A stretch of DNA of 64,000 nucleotides, from the NCBI GenBank assembly GCA_013821425.1, contig JACDGV010000002.1, forward strand, positions 1 through 64,000, in the 5' to 3' direction. Positions 46,687 through 56,396 of this stretch are shown one piece after another. Position 1 is the stretch's first letter, and the number at the start of each line of letters is the position of its first letter. The notes beneath the pieces are model-generated. The model was given only the letters and a program-made list of their open reading frames with translations, did not search any database and was not told the origin of the DNA. Position numbers and translations under genes: made by a program. This stretch comes from Nitrosospira sp. (GTDB lineage: Bacteria; Pseudomonadota; Gammaproteobacteria; Burkholderiales; Nitrosomonadaceae).

Positions 46687-47055
46687 TTATATAAGCAGCA
46701 CAGCCGCCACCTGCCGTCCTTCCGCTGTCAGTATGTTATATGTGCGGCAGGCCGCGGCCGTGTCCATCACCTCAATACCAATGCCTGACCGGGTGAGCTT
46801 CCTGGTAAGTTCAGGATGAGGAAAGCGCAGGACCGCGCCAGTTCCCAACAATACCATTTCAGATTCCAATGACAGCACGAAATCGAAGTGCTCCATGGTG
46901 AGGTGATCGAATGTCTTTGCCTCCCAGTTTTCAATGATGCGATCGGGCAATACGATCAGGCTTTGCTCGTAGCGCGTCTGGTTGACGGCGACATACCCGG
47001 CTCCATAGCCGGTGAACATGTTTTGCCCGGAAAATCCGGAAAGATGCAGCTTCAT
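46687..47055 (-). CDS. Mth938-domain (DUF498/NDUFAF3-like) protein
   Basis: 122 residues from the ATG at 47055, where GGAGG sits 6 nt upstream; a frame from 47160 would add an unlike leader. ENWEAKTFDHLTMEHFDFVL and VLLGTGAVLRFPHPELTRKL then GIGIEVMDTAAACRTYNIL match the Mth938 fold; the eukaryotic relative helps assemble complex I. Bacterial role unknown. It is divergent from alaA. Confidence 0.85.
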   Translation of the reverse strand: MKLHLSGFSGQNMFTGYGAGYVAVNQTRYEQSLIVLPDRIIENWEAKTFDHLTMEHFDFVLSLESEMVLLGTGAVLRFPHPELTRKLTRSGIGIEVMDTAAACRTYNILTAEGRQVAAVLLI

Positions 47056-47283
47056 GCAAGCCTCCATTTGCGACGGGTTGGCGGGTCGGGTAACATTACA
47101 ACTTTTTCGTGCCGCAATAAAGTTTTTGTCTCCAGTAAAGCGGAAACAGAGGCAGGACAATGCTTGTTTTCCGGGGCCTCGCGGATCAACCCCAGAGGTT
47201 CCCCGAACTCACTCAGATACTGTCGCGCGCGATCTATTACTGGCCGTTTTAGCGGCACACTTCGCGGATCACGCTTTCCATTC

Positions 47284-48510
47284 ATGCGGCCCATACTGAA
47301 ATCGAGCAAGCTGGCAAATGTCTGTTATGACATCCGTGGGCCTGTGCTCGACCGCGCGCGGCAGATGGAAGAGGAAGGGCAACGCATCATCAAGCTCAAT
47401 ATCGGTAATCCTGCCTCGTTTGGTTTTGATGCACCCGAGGAAATTCTGCAGGATGTAATCCATAATCTTTCCGCTGCGTCCGGCTATTGCGATTCGAAGG
47501 GCCTGTTCGCGGCGCGCAAGGCGATCATGCATTACACCCAGGAAAAGTGCATCCAGGACGTGAGGATGGAGGATATTTACATCGGCAACGGTGTCTCCGA
47601 ACTGATAGTGATGGCCATGCAGGCGCTGCTGAACTCCGGTGACGAGGTGCTGATTCCCTCACCCGATTATCCGCTCTGGACAGCGGCGGTTGTGCTGGCG
47701 GGAGGTACGGCACGGCATTATGTGTGCGATGAACAGTCTGCCTGGTTGCCCGATCTCGATGATATTCGCGCCAAGATCAGCACCGATACCCGTGCCATAG
47801 TTGTCATTAATCCCAATAATCCCACGGGGGCGCTCTATCCTGACGAGGTATTGCGTGAAATCATCGAGATTGCCCGGCAGCATCAGCTCATCATATATGC
47901 CGACGAAATTTACGATAAGGTGTTGTACGATGATGCTACGCACACCTCAATTGCCTCGCTGGCGGACGATGTGCTGTTTGTCACTCTGAACGGTCTGTCG
48001 AAGAATTATCGGGCTGCGGGATTTCGATCGGGCTGGGCAGTGGTTTCCGGAACCAAACAGTATGCCCGCGATTATATTGCAGGCCTCACGATGCTGGCTT
48101 CAATGCGCCTGTGCGCGAATGTTCCTTCGCAATTTGGCATTCAGACCGCGCTGGGCGGGTATCAGAGCATCAAGGACCTGGTTATGCCGACCGGTCGCCT
48201 TATGCGCCAGCGCGATATCGCCTGGGAATTACTCACGAATATTCCTGGCGTGAGTTGCGTCAAGCCGAAGGCCGCTATGTATTTATTCCCGCGCCTCGAT
48301 CCGAAAATGTACCCTATCGAGAACGACGAGCAGTTTGTGCTGGATTTACTACTGGAGGAGAAGGTGCTGCTGGTTCAGGGAAGCGGTTTCAACTGGCCAC
48401 AGCCGGATCACCTCCGCGTTGTCTTTTTGCCCAACAGCGACGACCTTCGAGAGGCGATAAGCCGCATCGCCGATTTTCTCGGACGATATCGCAAGCGCTA
48501 TCGGTCCTGA
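47284..48510 (+). CDS. alaA: Alanine aminotransferase-like class I/II PLP enzyme
   Basis: 408 residues from the ATG at 47284. IIKLNIGNPASFGFDAPEEI, then EVLIPSPDYPLWTAAVVLAG, VVINPNNPTGALYPDEVL, IYADEIYDKVLYD and the PLP Lys in GLSKNYRAAGFRSGW match the AlaA/YfbQ group, which makes alanine from pyruvate and glutamate. An N-terminal extension up to 46888 is open but not needed. First of an alaA-hom-thrC run. Confidence 0.88.
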   Translation: MRPILKSSKLANVCYDIRGPVLDRARQMEEEGQRIIKLNIGNPASFGFDAPEEILQDVIHNLSAASGYCDSKGLFAARKAIMHYTQEKCIQDVRMEDIYIGNGVSELIVMAMQALLNSGDEVLIPSPDYPLWTAAVVLAGGTARHYVCDEQSAWLPDLDDIRAKISTDTRAIVVINPNNPTGALYPDEVLREIIEIARQHQLIIYADEIYDKVLYDDATHTSIASLADDVLFVTLNGLSKNYRAAGFRSGWAVVSGTKQYARDYIAGLTMLASMRLCANVPSQFGIQTALGGYQSIKDLVMPTGRLMRQRDIAWELLTNIPGVSCVKPKAAMYLFPRLDPKMYPIENDEQFVLDLLLEEKVLLVQGSGFNWPQPDHLRVVFLPNSDDLREAISRIADFLGRYRKRYRS

Positions 48511-48600
48511 GAGCAGAGAAAAACACATAGCAGAGCAGAGAAATGCGGCCTCGGGCCGACATGAACCGATTTATCTGTCACATTTATTAATGCGCCATAT

Positions 48601-49917
48601 ATGAAACCCATCCGTGTAGGCTTGTTAGGCGTAGGCACCGTCGGTGGCGGTACCTTCGCGGTACTCAAACGTAATCAGGAAGAGATCACTCGCCGAGCTG
48701 GACGCGGCATCGTCATCCAGATGATTGCCGATCGAGATTTGGAGAAGGCGCGCCATATCGGCGGTGACGGCGTCATCGTGACCTCGGACGCAAACGAGAT
48801 TGTGACGAGCCCCGATATTGATATCGTGGTCGAGCTGATCGGCGGTTATACCGTTGCGAAGGAGTTGATACTCAAGGCCATCGATAACGGCAAGCACGTC
48901 ATCACCGCCAACAAGGCATTGCTGGCTTCGCATGGGACCGAAATCTTTGCCGCCGCGCAGAAAAAAGGCGTGATGGTGGCATTCGAAGCGGCGGTGGCGG
49001 GCGGGATACCCATAATCAAGGCACTGCGCGAGGGTTTGACCGCTAACCGTATCGAGTGGATTGCCGGGATCATCAACGGGACGAGCAATTTCATTTTGTC
49101 GGAAATGCGCGACAAGGGGCTCACCTTTGATACCGTGCTGAAGCAGGCGCAAAAGCTGGGGTATGCCGAGGCTGATCCTACTTTTGATATCGAGGGCATC
49201 GACGCCGCCCACAAACTGACCATCATGGCGTCCATAGCGTTCGGGATCCCCATGCAGTTTGACAAGGCATACACCGAAGGCATTGCCAAACTGACGCGGG
49301 AAGATATCCGTTACGCCGAGGAACTGGGTTATCGCATCAAGCTGCTGGGTATTACCAGGCGCACGCCGAGGGGAATCGAACTGCGCGTTCACCCCACGCT
49401 CATCCCCGCGCGTCGATTGATCGCCAACGTAGAAGGCGTCATGAACGCGGTCGTGGTGAAAGGCGACGCGGTAGGGGCTACCCTTTATTATGGCGCCGGC
49501 GCGGGGGCGGAACCCACGGGCAGTTCGGTGGTGGCCGATCTCGTGGATGTGACGCGCATGCATACCGCCGACCCCAAGCACCGTGTTCCTTATCTTGCCT
49601 TCCAGCCCGACCTGTTATCCGATACGCCCATCCTGCCCATGGAGGAGGTGGAGACTTCGTATTACTTGAGGTTGCGCGTGATCGATAAACCGGGGGCGCT
49701 GGCGGATATCGCCCGCGTACTTGCCGATCTGGGTATTTCAATTGAAGCCATGGTGCAGAAAGAGCCGAGCGAGGGCGAGGAACAGGTGGATATCATCATG
49801 CTGACCCACCTGGCAGTGGAGAAAAACGTGAATGCGGCGATTGCCAGAATCAAAAAACTGCCTCTGTTGACGGGAAAAGTGACGCGCATCCGGCTGGAAC
49901 AGTTGAATAGCAAGTAA
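48601..49917 (+). CDS. hom: Homoserine dehydrogenase
   Basis: 438 residues. NAD(P)-binding start MKPIRVGLLGVGTVGGGTFA, the catalytic middle with GGIPIIKALREGLTANRI, INGTSNFIL and GYAEADPTFDIEGIDAAHKL, and a C-terminal ACT domain (about 350-438; YYLRLRVIDKPGALADIARV). It reduces aspartate semialdehyde to homoserine for threonine and methionine. The ACT domain suggests feedback control by threonine. 108 bp before thrC. Confidence 0.96.
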   Translation: MKPIRVGLLGVGTVGGGTFAVLKRNQEEITRRAGRGIVIQMIADRDLEKARHIGGDGVIVTSDANEIVTSPDIDIVVELIGGYTVAKELILKAIDNGKHVITANKALLASHGTEIFAAAQKKGVMVAFEAAVAGGIPIIKALREGLTANRIEWIAGIINGTSNFILSEMRDKGLTFDTVLKQAQKLGYAEADPTFDIEGIDAAHKLTIMASIAFGIPMQFDKAYTEGIAKLTREDIRYAEELGYRIKLLGITRRTPRGIELRVHPTLIPARRLIANVEGVMNAVVVKGDAVGATLYYGAGAGAEPTGSSVVADLVDVTRMHTADPKHRVPYLAFQPDLLSDTPILPMEEVETSYYLRLRVIDKPGALADIARVLADLGISIEAMVQKEPSEGEEQVDIIMLTHLAVEKNVNAAIARIKKLPLLTGKVTRIRLEQLNSK

Positions 49918-50025
49918 TTCCCCCAATAATCACCTTCGACGGCTGCGATTGCTGTGAAATTGCCAGCAGCAACACGCCACCTGGTTTTAGATAACGTTCT
50001 TTCTGTATATTTCCCTGGTGAATAA

Positions 50026-51432
50026 ATGCGCTATATTTCAACACGCGGCGGCATGCCGCCAAAAAGGTTTTCCAAAATTTTGCTGGGTGGACTCGCGTCC
50101 GACGGAGGACTGGCGATGCCCGAAACCTACCCGTCGATTGATGCGGCGGGACTGGAAAAATTGCGCGGGCTGGGTTACCGGGACCTCGCGTTTGAGATCT
50201 TTTCCTATTTTGCCGATGATATTCCCGCTGCGGACTTGCATGGCATCATTGAACGGACTTATACCGCCGGAGCGTTTCAAAACGAGGAGATCACACCGCT
50301 CAAGACTCTGGAGCGGGGATTGCACATCCTAGAATTGTCGAATGGGCCAACGCTGGCGTTCAAGGACATCGCCCTGCAATTACTGGGCAACCTGTTCGAG
50401 TATGTCCTGACGAAGACAGGAGATCATCTCAACATCCTGGGTGCAACTTCCGGCGATACCGGCCCAAGCGCGGAATACGCCATGCGCGGCAAGCACGGCA
50501 TCCGCGTATTCATGCTCTCCCCGCAGGGAAAGATGAGCCCGTTTCAAACTGCGCAAATGTTTTCGCTACAAGATCCCAATATTCTCAACATCGCCATTCG
50601 CGGGGTGTTCGATGATTGCCAGGATATTGTCAAGGCCGTCAGCAATGATTGCGCATTCAAGCAAAGATACCGCATCGGCACGGTCAATTCAATAAATTGG
50701 GCACGCATAGCCGCGCAAATTGTTTACTATTTCAAAGGCTATTTTGCGGCTACCCGCTCCAATACCGAACAGGTCTCCTTTTCGGTACCATCAGGAAATT
50801 TCGGCAATATCTGTGCGGGCCATGTTGCTCGCATGATGGGTTTGCCGATCAGGAACCTGATACTTGCCACTAACGAAAACGATGTGCTGGACGAGTTCTT
50901 CAGGACGGGACGCTACCGGCCTCGCGCTACCAGCGAAACGATGCACACCAGCAGCCCCTCAATGGATATTTCCAAGGCGTCGAACTTCGAGCGTTTCATT
51001 TTTGACGTGACGGGACGGGATGCGGCAAGGGTGAAGGAATTATGGCGAGTGGTGGAAGAGGGCGGAGCTTTCGATCTTGTCGGCACCCCTCTATGGGAGA
51101 AAGTGAAGGACTACGGCATAGTGTCGGGAACGAGCGGCCATGCGGCGCGCATTGACACCATACGCAAAATCCACGAACAGTACGGCGTGCTGATAGACCC
51201 CCATACGGCAGACGGGTTGAAAGTCGGACTGGAACACCGCGAGCCCGGCGTGCCGATGATCTGCCTTGCAACCGCACTGCCAGTCAAATTTTCGGAGAGC
51301 ATTGTCGAGGCCATCGGCCAAGAGCCTCCGCGCCCCGCCGGGTATGAAAATGTCGAACGAATGCCGCAGCGATATGTAGTCATGAATCCCGATGCGGATG
51401 CGGTCAAGGCGTTTATCGCCGAGCAGGGTTAG
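50026..51432 (+). CDS. thrC: Threonine synthase
   Basis: 468 residues. MRYISTRGGMPPKRFSKILL GGLASDGGLAMP is the long-form start; the PLP Lys is in LAFKDIALQLLGNLFEYVL, and NILGATSGDTGPSAEYAMRG and VPSGNFGNI are the phosphate and PLP loops. It turns O-phosphohomoserine into threonine. Convergent with the next gene, only 6 bp apart. Confidence 0.96.
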   Translation: MRYISTRGGMPPKRFSKILLGGLASDGGLAMPETYPSIDAAGLEKLRGLGYRDLAFEIFSYFADDIPAADLHGIIERTYTAGAFQNEEITPLKTLERGLHILELSNGPTLAFKDIALQLLGNLFEYVLTKTGDHLNILGATSGDTGPSAEYAMRGKHGIRVFMLSPQGKMSPFQTAQMFSLQDPNILNIAIRGVFDDCQDIVKAVSNDCAFKQRYRIGTVNSINWARIAAQIVYYFKGYFAATRSNTEQVSFSVPSGNFGNICAGHVARMMGLPIRNLILATNENDVLDEFFRTGRYRPRATSETMHTSSPSMDISKASNFERFIFDVTGRDAARVKELWRVVEEGGAFDLVGTPLWEKVKDYGIVSGTSGHAARIDTIRKIHEQYGVLIDPHTADGLKVGLEHREPGVPMICLATALPVKFSESIVEAIGQEPPRPAGYENVERMPQRYVVMNPDADAVKAFIAEQG

Positions 51433-51438
51433 AACCGG

Positions 51439-52215
51439 CTATTCGCGCTGTTTATCAGCGGCGTCAAGGAAATCGTCCAGAATGGGCCCTGAGTCGAGCA
51501 GTTCGCTTCCAAGTCCGTGGAATTCGGGATGCCACTGGAACCCGGCCACGTAGCAATGGCCGCGCATACGTATGGCTTCGATGATGCCGTCCGTCTCGGA
51601 AATGGCTTCGACTATCGAGTCCCGCCCCAGTTGCTTGATCGCCTGGTGGTGAATGCTGTTGACAAGATGGTGGCGGGTGTCTCCGTACAGCTTTGCCAGC
51701 CGCGAGCCCTCCTCGATCAGGAGGGCATGCCGGTGCTGGTCGTACAGGATTGGCTCCACATGCGGGATGGCATCGGGAAAATCGGTGACAATGTCCTGAT
51801 AGAGGCTTCCACCCAGTGCCACGTTGATGAGCTGCAGCCCGCGGCAAATTCCTAGCACGGGTTTCCCCTGCACGACACATTCCCAGAAGAGCTCCATCTC
51901 GTAAAGATCACGCACCCGGTCGCCTGACCATTCGGGCCGTAAGGGTTCTTTGCCGTAGGAAAGCGGGCTCACGTCCGCGCCACCTTGCAGCACCAGGCCA
52001 TCTATTTCCTTGACATAATCGCTCACGCGCACGTGCGAACGTTCGATACCGCCGCTTTCGAGGGCGGGGAGCATGAAGACCAGCGCATGACGGCGCATGA
52101 TCCAGTGAGCGACGGTCTGTTCGAGATATTGCAGGGTCTTGTTGCGAAAACCCAGTTCCGCCGGGGGGTGGTGCAAGATGCGCGGCGAGAGGCCAATACG
52201 TAGCGGACGCGACAT
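51439..52215 (-). CDS. Class I glutamine amidotransferase-like gamma-glutamyl hydrolase (PuuD type)
   Basis: 258 residues. Catalytic Cys in KPVLGICRGLQLINVALGG, the His-Glu pair in YVAGFQWHPEFHG, and the oxyanion region GLVLQGGADVSPLSYG. It should hydrolyse gamma-glutamyl amides such as gamma-glutamyl-GABA. It lies directly downstream of the glutamate-cysteine ligase-like gene (19 bp), so the two may handle gamma-glutamyl compounds together. Confidence 0.85.
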   Translation of the reverse strand: MSRPLRIGLSPRILHHPPAELGFRNKTLQYLEQTVAHWIMRRHALVFMLPALESGGIERSHVRVSDYVKEIDGLVLQGGADVSPLSYGKEPLRPEWSGDRVRDLYEMELFWECVVQGKPVLGICRGLQLINVALGGSLYQDIVTDFPDAIPHVEPILYDQHRHALLIEEGSRLAKLYGDTRHHLVNSIHHQAIKQLGRDSIVEAISETDGIIEAIRMRGHCYVAGFQWHPEFHGLGSELLDSGPILDDFLDAADKQRE

Positions 52216-52234
52216 CTGGGGTGACAGCTATGCC

Positions 52235-53350
52235 TCAATTTCCCATCCACAACTCGGCCTGCAGCTGCATAACATCGCCGAGATTGTGTTCACGCGCATA
52301 AGTTCTGCGCAGCCAGCTTGTGCCGTTGCCCGTAATGAGGATTTCGCGGATCCGTTCCAATGCCTCCACTGCTTGCAGCTCGCGCGCATGGTCAGCGACA
52401 CGTGCAAGCATGTCGTTTATATCGTCGCGAATGGTCCGCTGCACATGGGTTCGCGGGTCGATGAACACGCCATCAAGCCCGAAACGGCAGGCCTGGAAAC
52501 GGTTGAATGTGTAAACCAGGTAGTCGTCCTCTTCGGGGGGGGTGCGCTGCTCAACCATAATATACCGGGACATCGACTGGATATAACACGCGATGGCGGC
52601 GGCGATTTCCACCGTTAGAGGCGTATCGCACACCCTGACCTCAATCGTGCCAAATTCCGGTTTAGGCCGTATATCCCAGTAGAAATCCTTCATGGACTCG
52701 ATCACGCCGGTCGTGGTCATTTTACCGAAGTAGCGTTCGAAATCATCCCAACGCAATACGAATGGTGCGCGTCCGCTCAACGGGAAGGAAAAGACTGAAT
52801 TGAGGCGTGCCGAGGAAAAGCCCGTATCATGGCCTTGCACGTACGGAGAACTGGCAGATAGGGCTATAAAGTGGGGGATATAGCGCGAAAGCATGTGCAT
52901 CAGGTGCAGCGCTTCGTCCGGGCCAGGGCAACCGATGTGGACATGCTGGCCGAATATGGTGAACTGTTTGGCCAGGTAGCCGTAGAGCTCCGACAGGTAG
53001 TTGAAGCGCGGCGCGTCGAAGATTTTCTGTTCGCTCCAGTGCTGAAACGGATGCGTGCCGCCGCCAGCGATCGCGACGTTGAGAAACCGTCCCGCAGCTG
53101 AAACGACGTCACGCAACGCGCGCAATTCCTCCACCAGTTCGGCGTATTCGTGCCGGACCGATGTGTTGATTTCGATCATGCTGCGGGTCATTTCCGGCTT
53201 TATTTCCCCGGGATGAGCACTTTTCGCGACCTGGCGCAGAATGTCGGGGGCGGACGAAACCAGGTTGTAATCGTGGCAACTGAGCAGTTGCAACTCAAGT
53301 TCCACTCCCATGCTCAACGGCCGGGATGACGCAAACGGCATCAGGCTCAT
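52235..53350 (-). CDS. YbdK-type carboxylate-amine ligase (GCS2 family)
   Basis: 371 residues. PLSMGVELELQLLSCHDYNL, IKPEMTRSMIEINTSVRH, FNVAIAGGGTHPFQHW-like text and FGQHVHIGCPGPDEALHLMH match the GCS2 fold with its ATP-grasp-like metal residues. These enzymes join glutamate to an amine or cysteine; physiological products are often unknown. It overlaps the antiporter gene by 4 nt and precedes the PuuD-type gene: a likely three-gene unit. Confidence 0.88.
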   Translation of the reverse strand: MSLMPFASSRPLSMGVELELQLLSCHDYNLVSSAPDILRQVAKSAHPGEIKPEMTRSMIEINTSVRHEYAELVEELRALRDVVSAAGRFLNVAIAGGGTHPFQHWSEQKIFDAPRFNYLSELYGYLAKQFTIFGQHVHIGCPGPDEALHLMHMLSRYIPHFIALSASSPYVQGHDTGFSSARLNSVFSFPLSGRAPFVLRWDDFERYFGKMTTTGVIESMKDFYWDIRPKPEFGTIEVRVCDTPLTVEIAAAIACYIQSMSRYIMVEQRTPPEEDDYLVYTFNRFQACRFGLDGVFIDPRTHVQRTIRDDINDMLARVADHARELQAVEALERIREILITGNGTSWLRRTYAREHNLGDVMQLQAELWMGN

Positions 53351-54558
53351 GTTCTTTTTACCTCGGGCGTTTCTCCTGCTTTGTGGAGGGCCCCCTGCAC
53401 CAGAAAGGGGCCCGCAAGTTCAAGAATCACGATGCAGCTCATCAGCATCAGTCCCAATCCGGAAGCAAAGCCCGGAAAAAAGGTCCCCGTATCCAGAGTC
53501 AGCAGAAGCGCCACGCTTGACATGGGCATGAGTCCCACCCCGAGCGCGAGAGCCTGACGAACGCCGATGCCGCTGTAATTTGCCAGGGCCAGCACCGCCA
53601 GGATTTTGGCTATGCCGCGAACCGTGATGACCAGCAATACCAGCAGGAAACTGTCGCGCAGTCCGGCAAGGTCGGCCGCGAGGCCGTTGGCGATAAACAT
53701 CAATACTACAAGGACAGCGCCGGCGGAACCAAAATGCGGGGGAAAGGTTGGCGCACGGCGCCGCCTGAATCGCGTGATGAGGCCGGCGGCGAGCAGTACG
53801 AGCACCGGACTGAGCTTGAGCGTCGCGGCCATGATGGTCGCGAATGCAATCATGCCAAACAGGACAAAAGAAAAAGTTTCCTCGTGTTGCCCCAGGTGGT
53901 GATGGATGCGCTCGAAAGTGATACCGAACAGCCATGCCAACAGCGCGGAGCCGCCAAGGAGATAGAGCGGTGGCAATACGGTATGGATAAATCCGGCGCC
54001 CGTTTCGCCATGCATGCCGGCAACGGCCAGCTTGTGGAAGGTAACGGCATAGATACAATTGAGCGCGGTCATGAGCAAAAGCCGGTCGGTGACCTGACCC
54101 TGAGCGCGCGACTCGGTTACCATGCGTACGATAATCGCGGGAGATGTGGCAATTGTGATGGTGGCGGTAACCGCGGCGGCGACGCCCGGAACGTCAAACC
54201 ACGTCAATAGCGAAAAAACAGCGGCGAAAGTTGCAAGTGCCTCCAGCAGGCTTGTCCCCGCGATCCACGGGTTTGCTTTAAGCCAGCGCAGGTTTACTCT
54301 GCTTCCCAATTCGAACAAAAGGATACCGAGCGCCAGGTCCACCACCAGCCGCCATTCCGCCGCAGGGACATGGGGAATCAGGCTTAATCCGCCGGGACCC
54401 AGCAATAGCCCGATACCAATATAGCCGACAATTCGCGGTAACCTGAGGTACCGCACCATTGTCTCGCTTACCAGCACCGCGATCACAAGCGTGAGCGCTA
54501 GCCAGAGAGCCGGGCTGACCACGAATGGCCAAAAGGGAAGATAGTCGGACCAGGTCAT
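53347..54558 (-). CDS. CPA2-family cation:proton antiporter
   Basis: 403 residues from the ATG at 54558; an upstream extension in frame to 54828 is polar and unlike the family. About 12 membrane helices. LRLPRIVGYIGIGLLLGPGG, LGILLFELGSRVNLRWLKAN, ATITIATSPAIIVRMVTESR and LVLLAAGLITRF are KefB/NhaP-like. The usual acidic ion site pair is not clear, so the ion is uncertain. First gene of the operon with the YbdK-type ligase; pairing of glutathione-related ligases and K+ efflux proteins is known in other bacteria. Confidence 0.82.
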   Translation of the reverse strand: MTWSDYLPFWPFVVSPALWLALTLVIAVLVSETMVRYLRLPRIVGYIGIGLLLGPGGLSLIPHVPAAEWRLVVDLALGILLFELGSRVNLRWLKANPWIAGTSLLEALATFAAVFSLLTWFDVPGVAAAVTATITIATSPAIIVRMVTESRAQGQVTDRLLLMTALNCIYAVTFHKLAVAGMHGETGAGFIHTVLPPLYLLGGSALLAWLFGITFERIHHHLGQHEETFSFVLFGMIAFATIMAATLKLSPVLVLLAAGLITRFRRRRAPTFPPHFGSAGAVLVVLMFIANGLAADLAGLRDSFLLVLLVITVRGIAKILAVLALANYSGIGVRQALALGVGLMPMSSVALLLTLDTGTFFPGFASGLGLMLMSCIVILELAGPFLVQGALHKAGETPEVKRT

Positions 54559-54776
54559 GGGGTATTGCTGCGGGACAGCTGAAAAGCCGCTATTCCGGTA
54601 ATTGCAAGTGTCATTGTCAGTTGCATCCGGCCTCCTTCGAAATAATGCCGTAATACGGATATTCGGGCCACCGGAAACTGAGCAGCCCAAAGCTGGACTC
54701 CAGAACCGCCGTGGTAATAGAGCGAGGCCAACGCGGTGGTTTTGATTAATATTGGAAGGAAGACGAATTATAGACC

Positions 54777-55033
54777 ATGAGCGAGAGGAGAAAAGACTCA
54801 ACAAAGGAAATAAAACGCGAAGAAGCACAGCTGGAGTTGCGGTCTATCCACGGGCGCATCCGTTGCTACAGAAACGAAAACTCGAAGCGGCGCTTGCCAG
54901 AATCGACGCCGGAACGTTTGGTTCCTGCTGCGAGTGCTCGACAAAGATCGGTCAGGGTCCTCTTTATGCCGACCCCGGCGCCGTTTTCTGCTCAGGGTGC
55001 GCGGGAGCGCGATACAAAACGTGGATGCCGTGA
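54777..55033 (+). pseudogene. DksA/TraR-type zinc-finger protein, frameshifted
   Basis: The start MSERRKDSTKEIKREEAQLE is in one frame; the C-terminal part LEAALARIDAGTFGSCCECS then IGQGPLYADPGAVFCSGC is in another. A missing T in the run at 54863-54864 (cgttg for cgtttg) joins them as GRIRLLQKRKLEAALARI. The zinc site (two CxxC pairs) is intact. About 86 residues if restored. Such short TraR-like proteins bind RNA polymerase's secondary channel. As read, the gene yields no zinc finger from its own start. Confidence 0.7.
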
Positions 55034-55081
55034 AGAGCGGGGTTAAACTGCCGGCCATGCTGGCAGTGAAGCAGGCGAGGG

Positions 55082-55996
55082 TCAAGGAGCTGTTTTTGCC
55101 TGCAATACCCGCAACGGCAGCGCTGGTGCCTTACCCTGCTTGTCCTCCCCGGCGTATACGGTAACGTGGGGAAACGGAATCTCAATGCCACGTGCGTCGA
55201 ACACATGCTTCAGGCGGCGTAGATATTCACGCCGCACCCCCCACTGCTCAAGCGGCTTGACCTTGAAACGACACCGGATGATTACCGCCGAGTCAGCCCA
55301 GCTGTCGACACCCGCCATTTCGAGCTCGTCGAGTATGAGCAATGAATATGCCGGATCGTTCCGCATTTCGCGGCCCACCTCGCGCATTACCTCCATGACC
55401 TCATCGGTATTTTCGCGGTACGCCACCCCAACATCAATCACCGCCTGCGCAAAGCCCCGCGCCAGGTTGACCACCGTGCTGATCTGACTGTTGGGCACGT
55501 AATGCACATTGCCATCGTAGTCGCGCAATTGAACGTAGCGCAACGTAACTACCTCGACCAGGCCGGCATGCTCACCCAGCTTGACGACGTCGCCCTCGCG
55601 AATCTGGTTCTCCAGCAGGATGAACAAGCCGGTGAAATAGTCCTTTACCAGGCTTTGCGCGCCGAAGCCCACAGCCAGCCCCACCACGCCGGCAGCACCC
55701 AGAATCGGCGCCACCGAGATTCCGAGTTCGCCCAATACCAGCATGCCGGCGATAACCGACACTACGACCAGGACCAGATAGCGGAACACCCGGCCCAGCG
55801 TTTCGGCCCGCTTGACCGCCTCGCTGTCATCAAAGCGAGTGGCGACCTGCCGGCTGAAGGTGCGAATTGCCCGCTGCAAAACAATAACCAGGCCCCACGC
55901 CAGTACGACAATCAGCGCGATGCGCAGCGTAGCCGTCACGAGCCCGCCGATTTGTGCCCATAGTAATACCGCTGTATTCACGAATTCTTTATTCAT
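55082..55996 (-). CDS. MscS-family mechanosensitive channel
   Basis: 304 residues with three N-terminal membrane helices. The pore helix APILGAAGVVGLAVGFGAQSLVKDYFTGLFIL has the Gly/Ala packing of MscS, followed by the beta domain (IREGDVVKLGEHAGLVEVVTLRYVQLRDYDG) and the C-terminal domain with IPFPHVTVYAG. It opens on membrane tension to protect against osmotic downshock. Ends 49 bp from the DksA-like gene. Confidence 0.92.
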   Translation of the reverse strand: MNKEFVNTAVLLWAQIGGLVTATLRIALIVVLAWGLVIVLQRAIRTFSRQVATRFDDSEAVKRAETLGRVFRYLVLVVVSVIAGMLVLGELGISVAPILGAAGVVGLAVGFGAQSLVKDYFTGLFILLENQIREGDVVKLGEHAGLVEVVTLRYVQLRDYDGNVHYVPNSQISTVVNLARGFAQAVIDVGVAYRENTDEVMEVMREVGREMRNDPAYSLLILDELEMAGVDSWADSAVIIRCRFKVKPLEQWGVRREYLRRLKHVFDARGIEIPFPHVTVYAGEDKQGKAPALPLRVLQAKTAP

Positions 55997-56396
55997 GGCT
56001 GTTCTCCATCAGGTCCTCAGAATTTGTTCTCGACCTCTCTCGATTCCAGTATTTTTCACAATTTCTTTTCCTGGTTCGCGGGACTTTTCGAGGCTTGTCT
56101 TCTTGTTTTCATTCCCGCCTGCATGTGTCGGTCTCTCTCATTGATGCCTTCGGGCAACGGCAATACGTCGCCGGATGGGTCCACAAGGATGGAGGGAGAG
56201 GGAACAGCGGGGAAGTGAAGCAGAGCGATAACGCCTGTCCATGAGCTTCATTTTGACAAGGCGCTTGTGCGGGGCGAAACAGGTCCAACCCGAAACGGCC
56301 CAACTCAAGTATCTCAGTTTTTGCCGCGCTGCACCAGTGCAAGGCACAGGCTGCAAGGCATAGGCGCAGGCGCGGCGGTTGGTTTTGCCAGATAAG
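55997..56396. other. Intergenic region without a recognised gene
   Basis: 400 bp between mscS-type and nadC genes, both on the minus strand. It should hold the promoter of the channel gene. Frames of 64-110 codons show no ribosome-binding site or family content. Confidence 0.5.

Noticed and set aside
48625-49581. 318-codon minus-strand frame
   Set aside because: Antisense to homoserine dehydrogenase.
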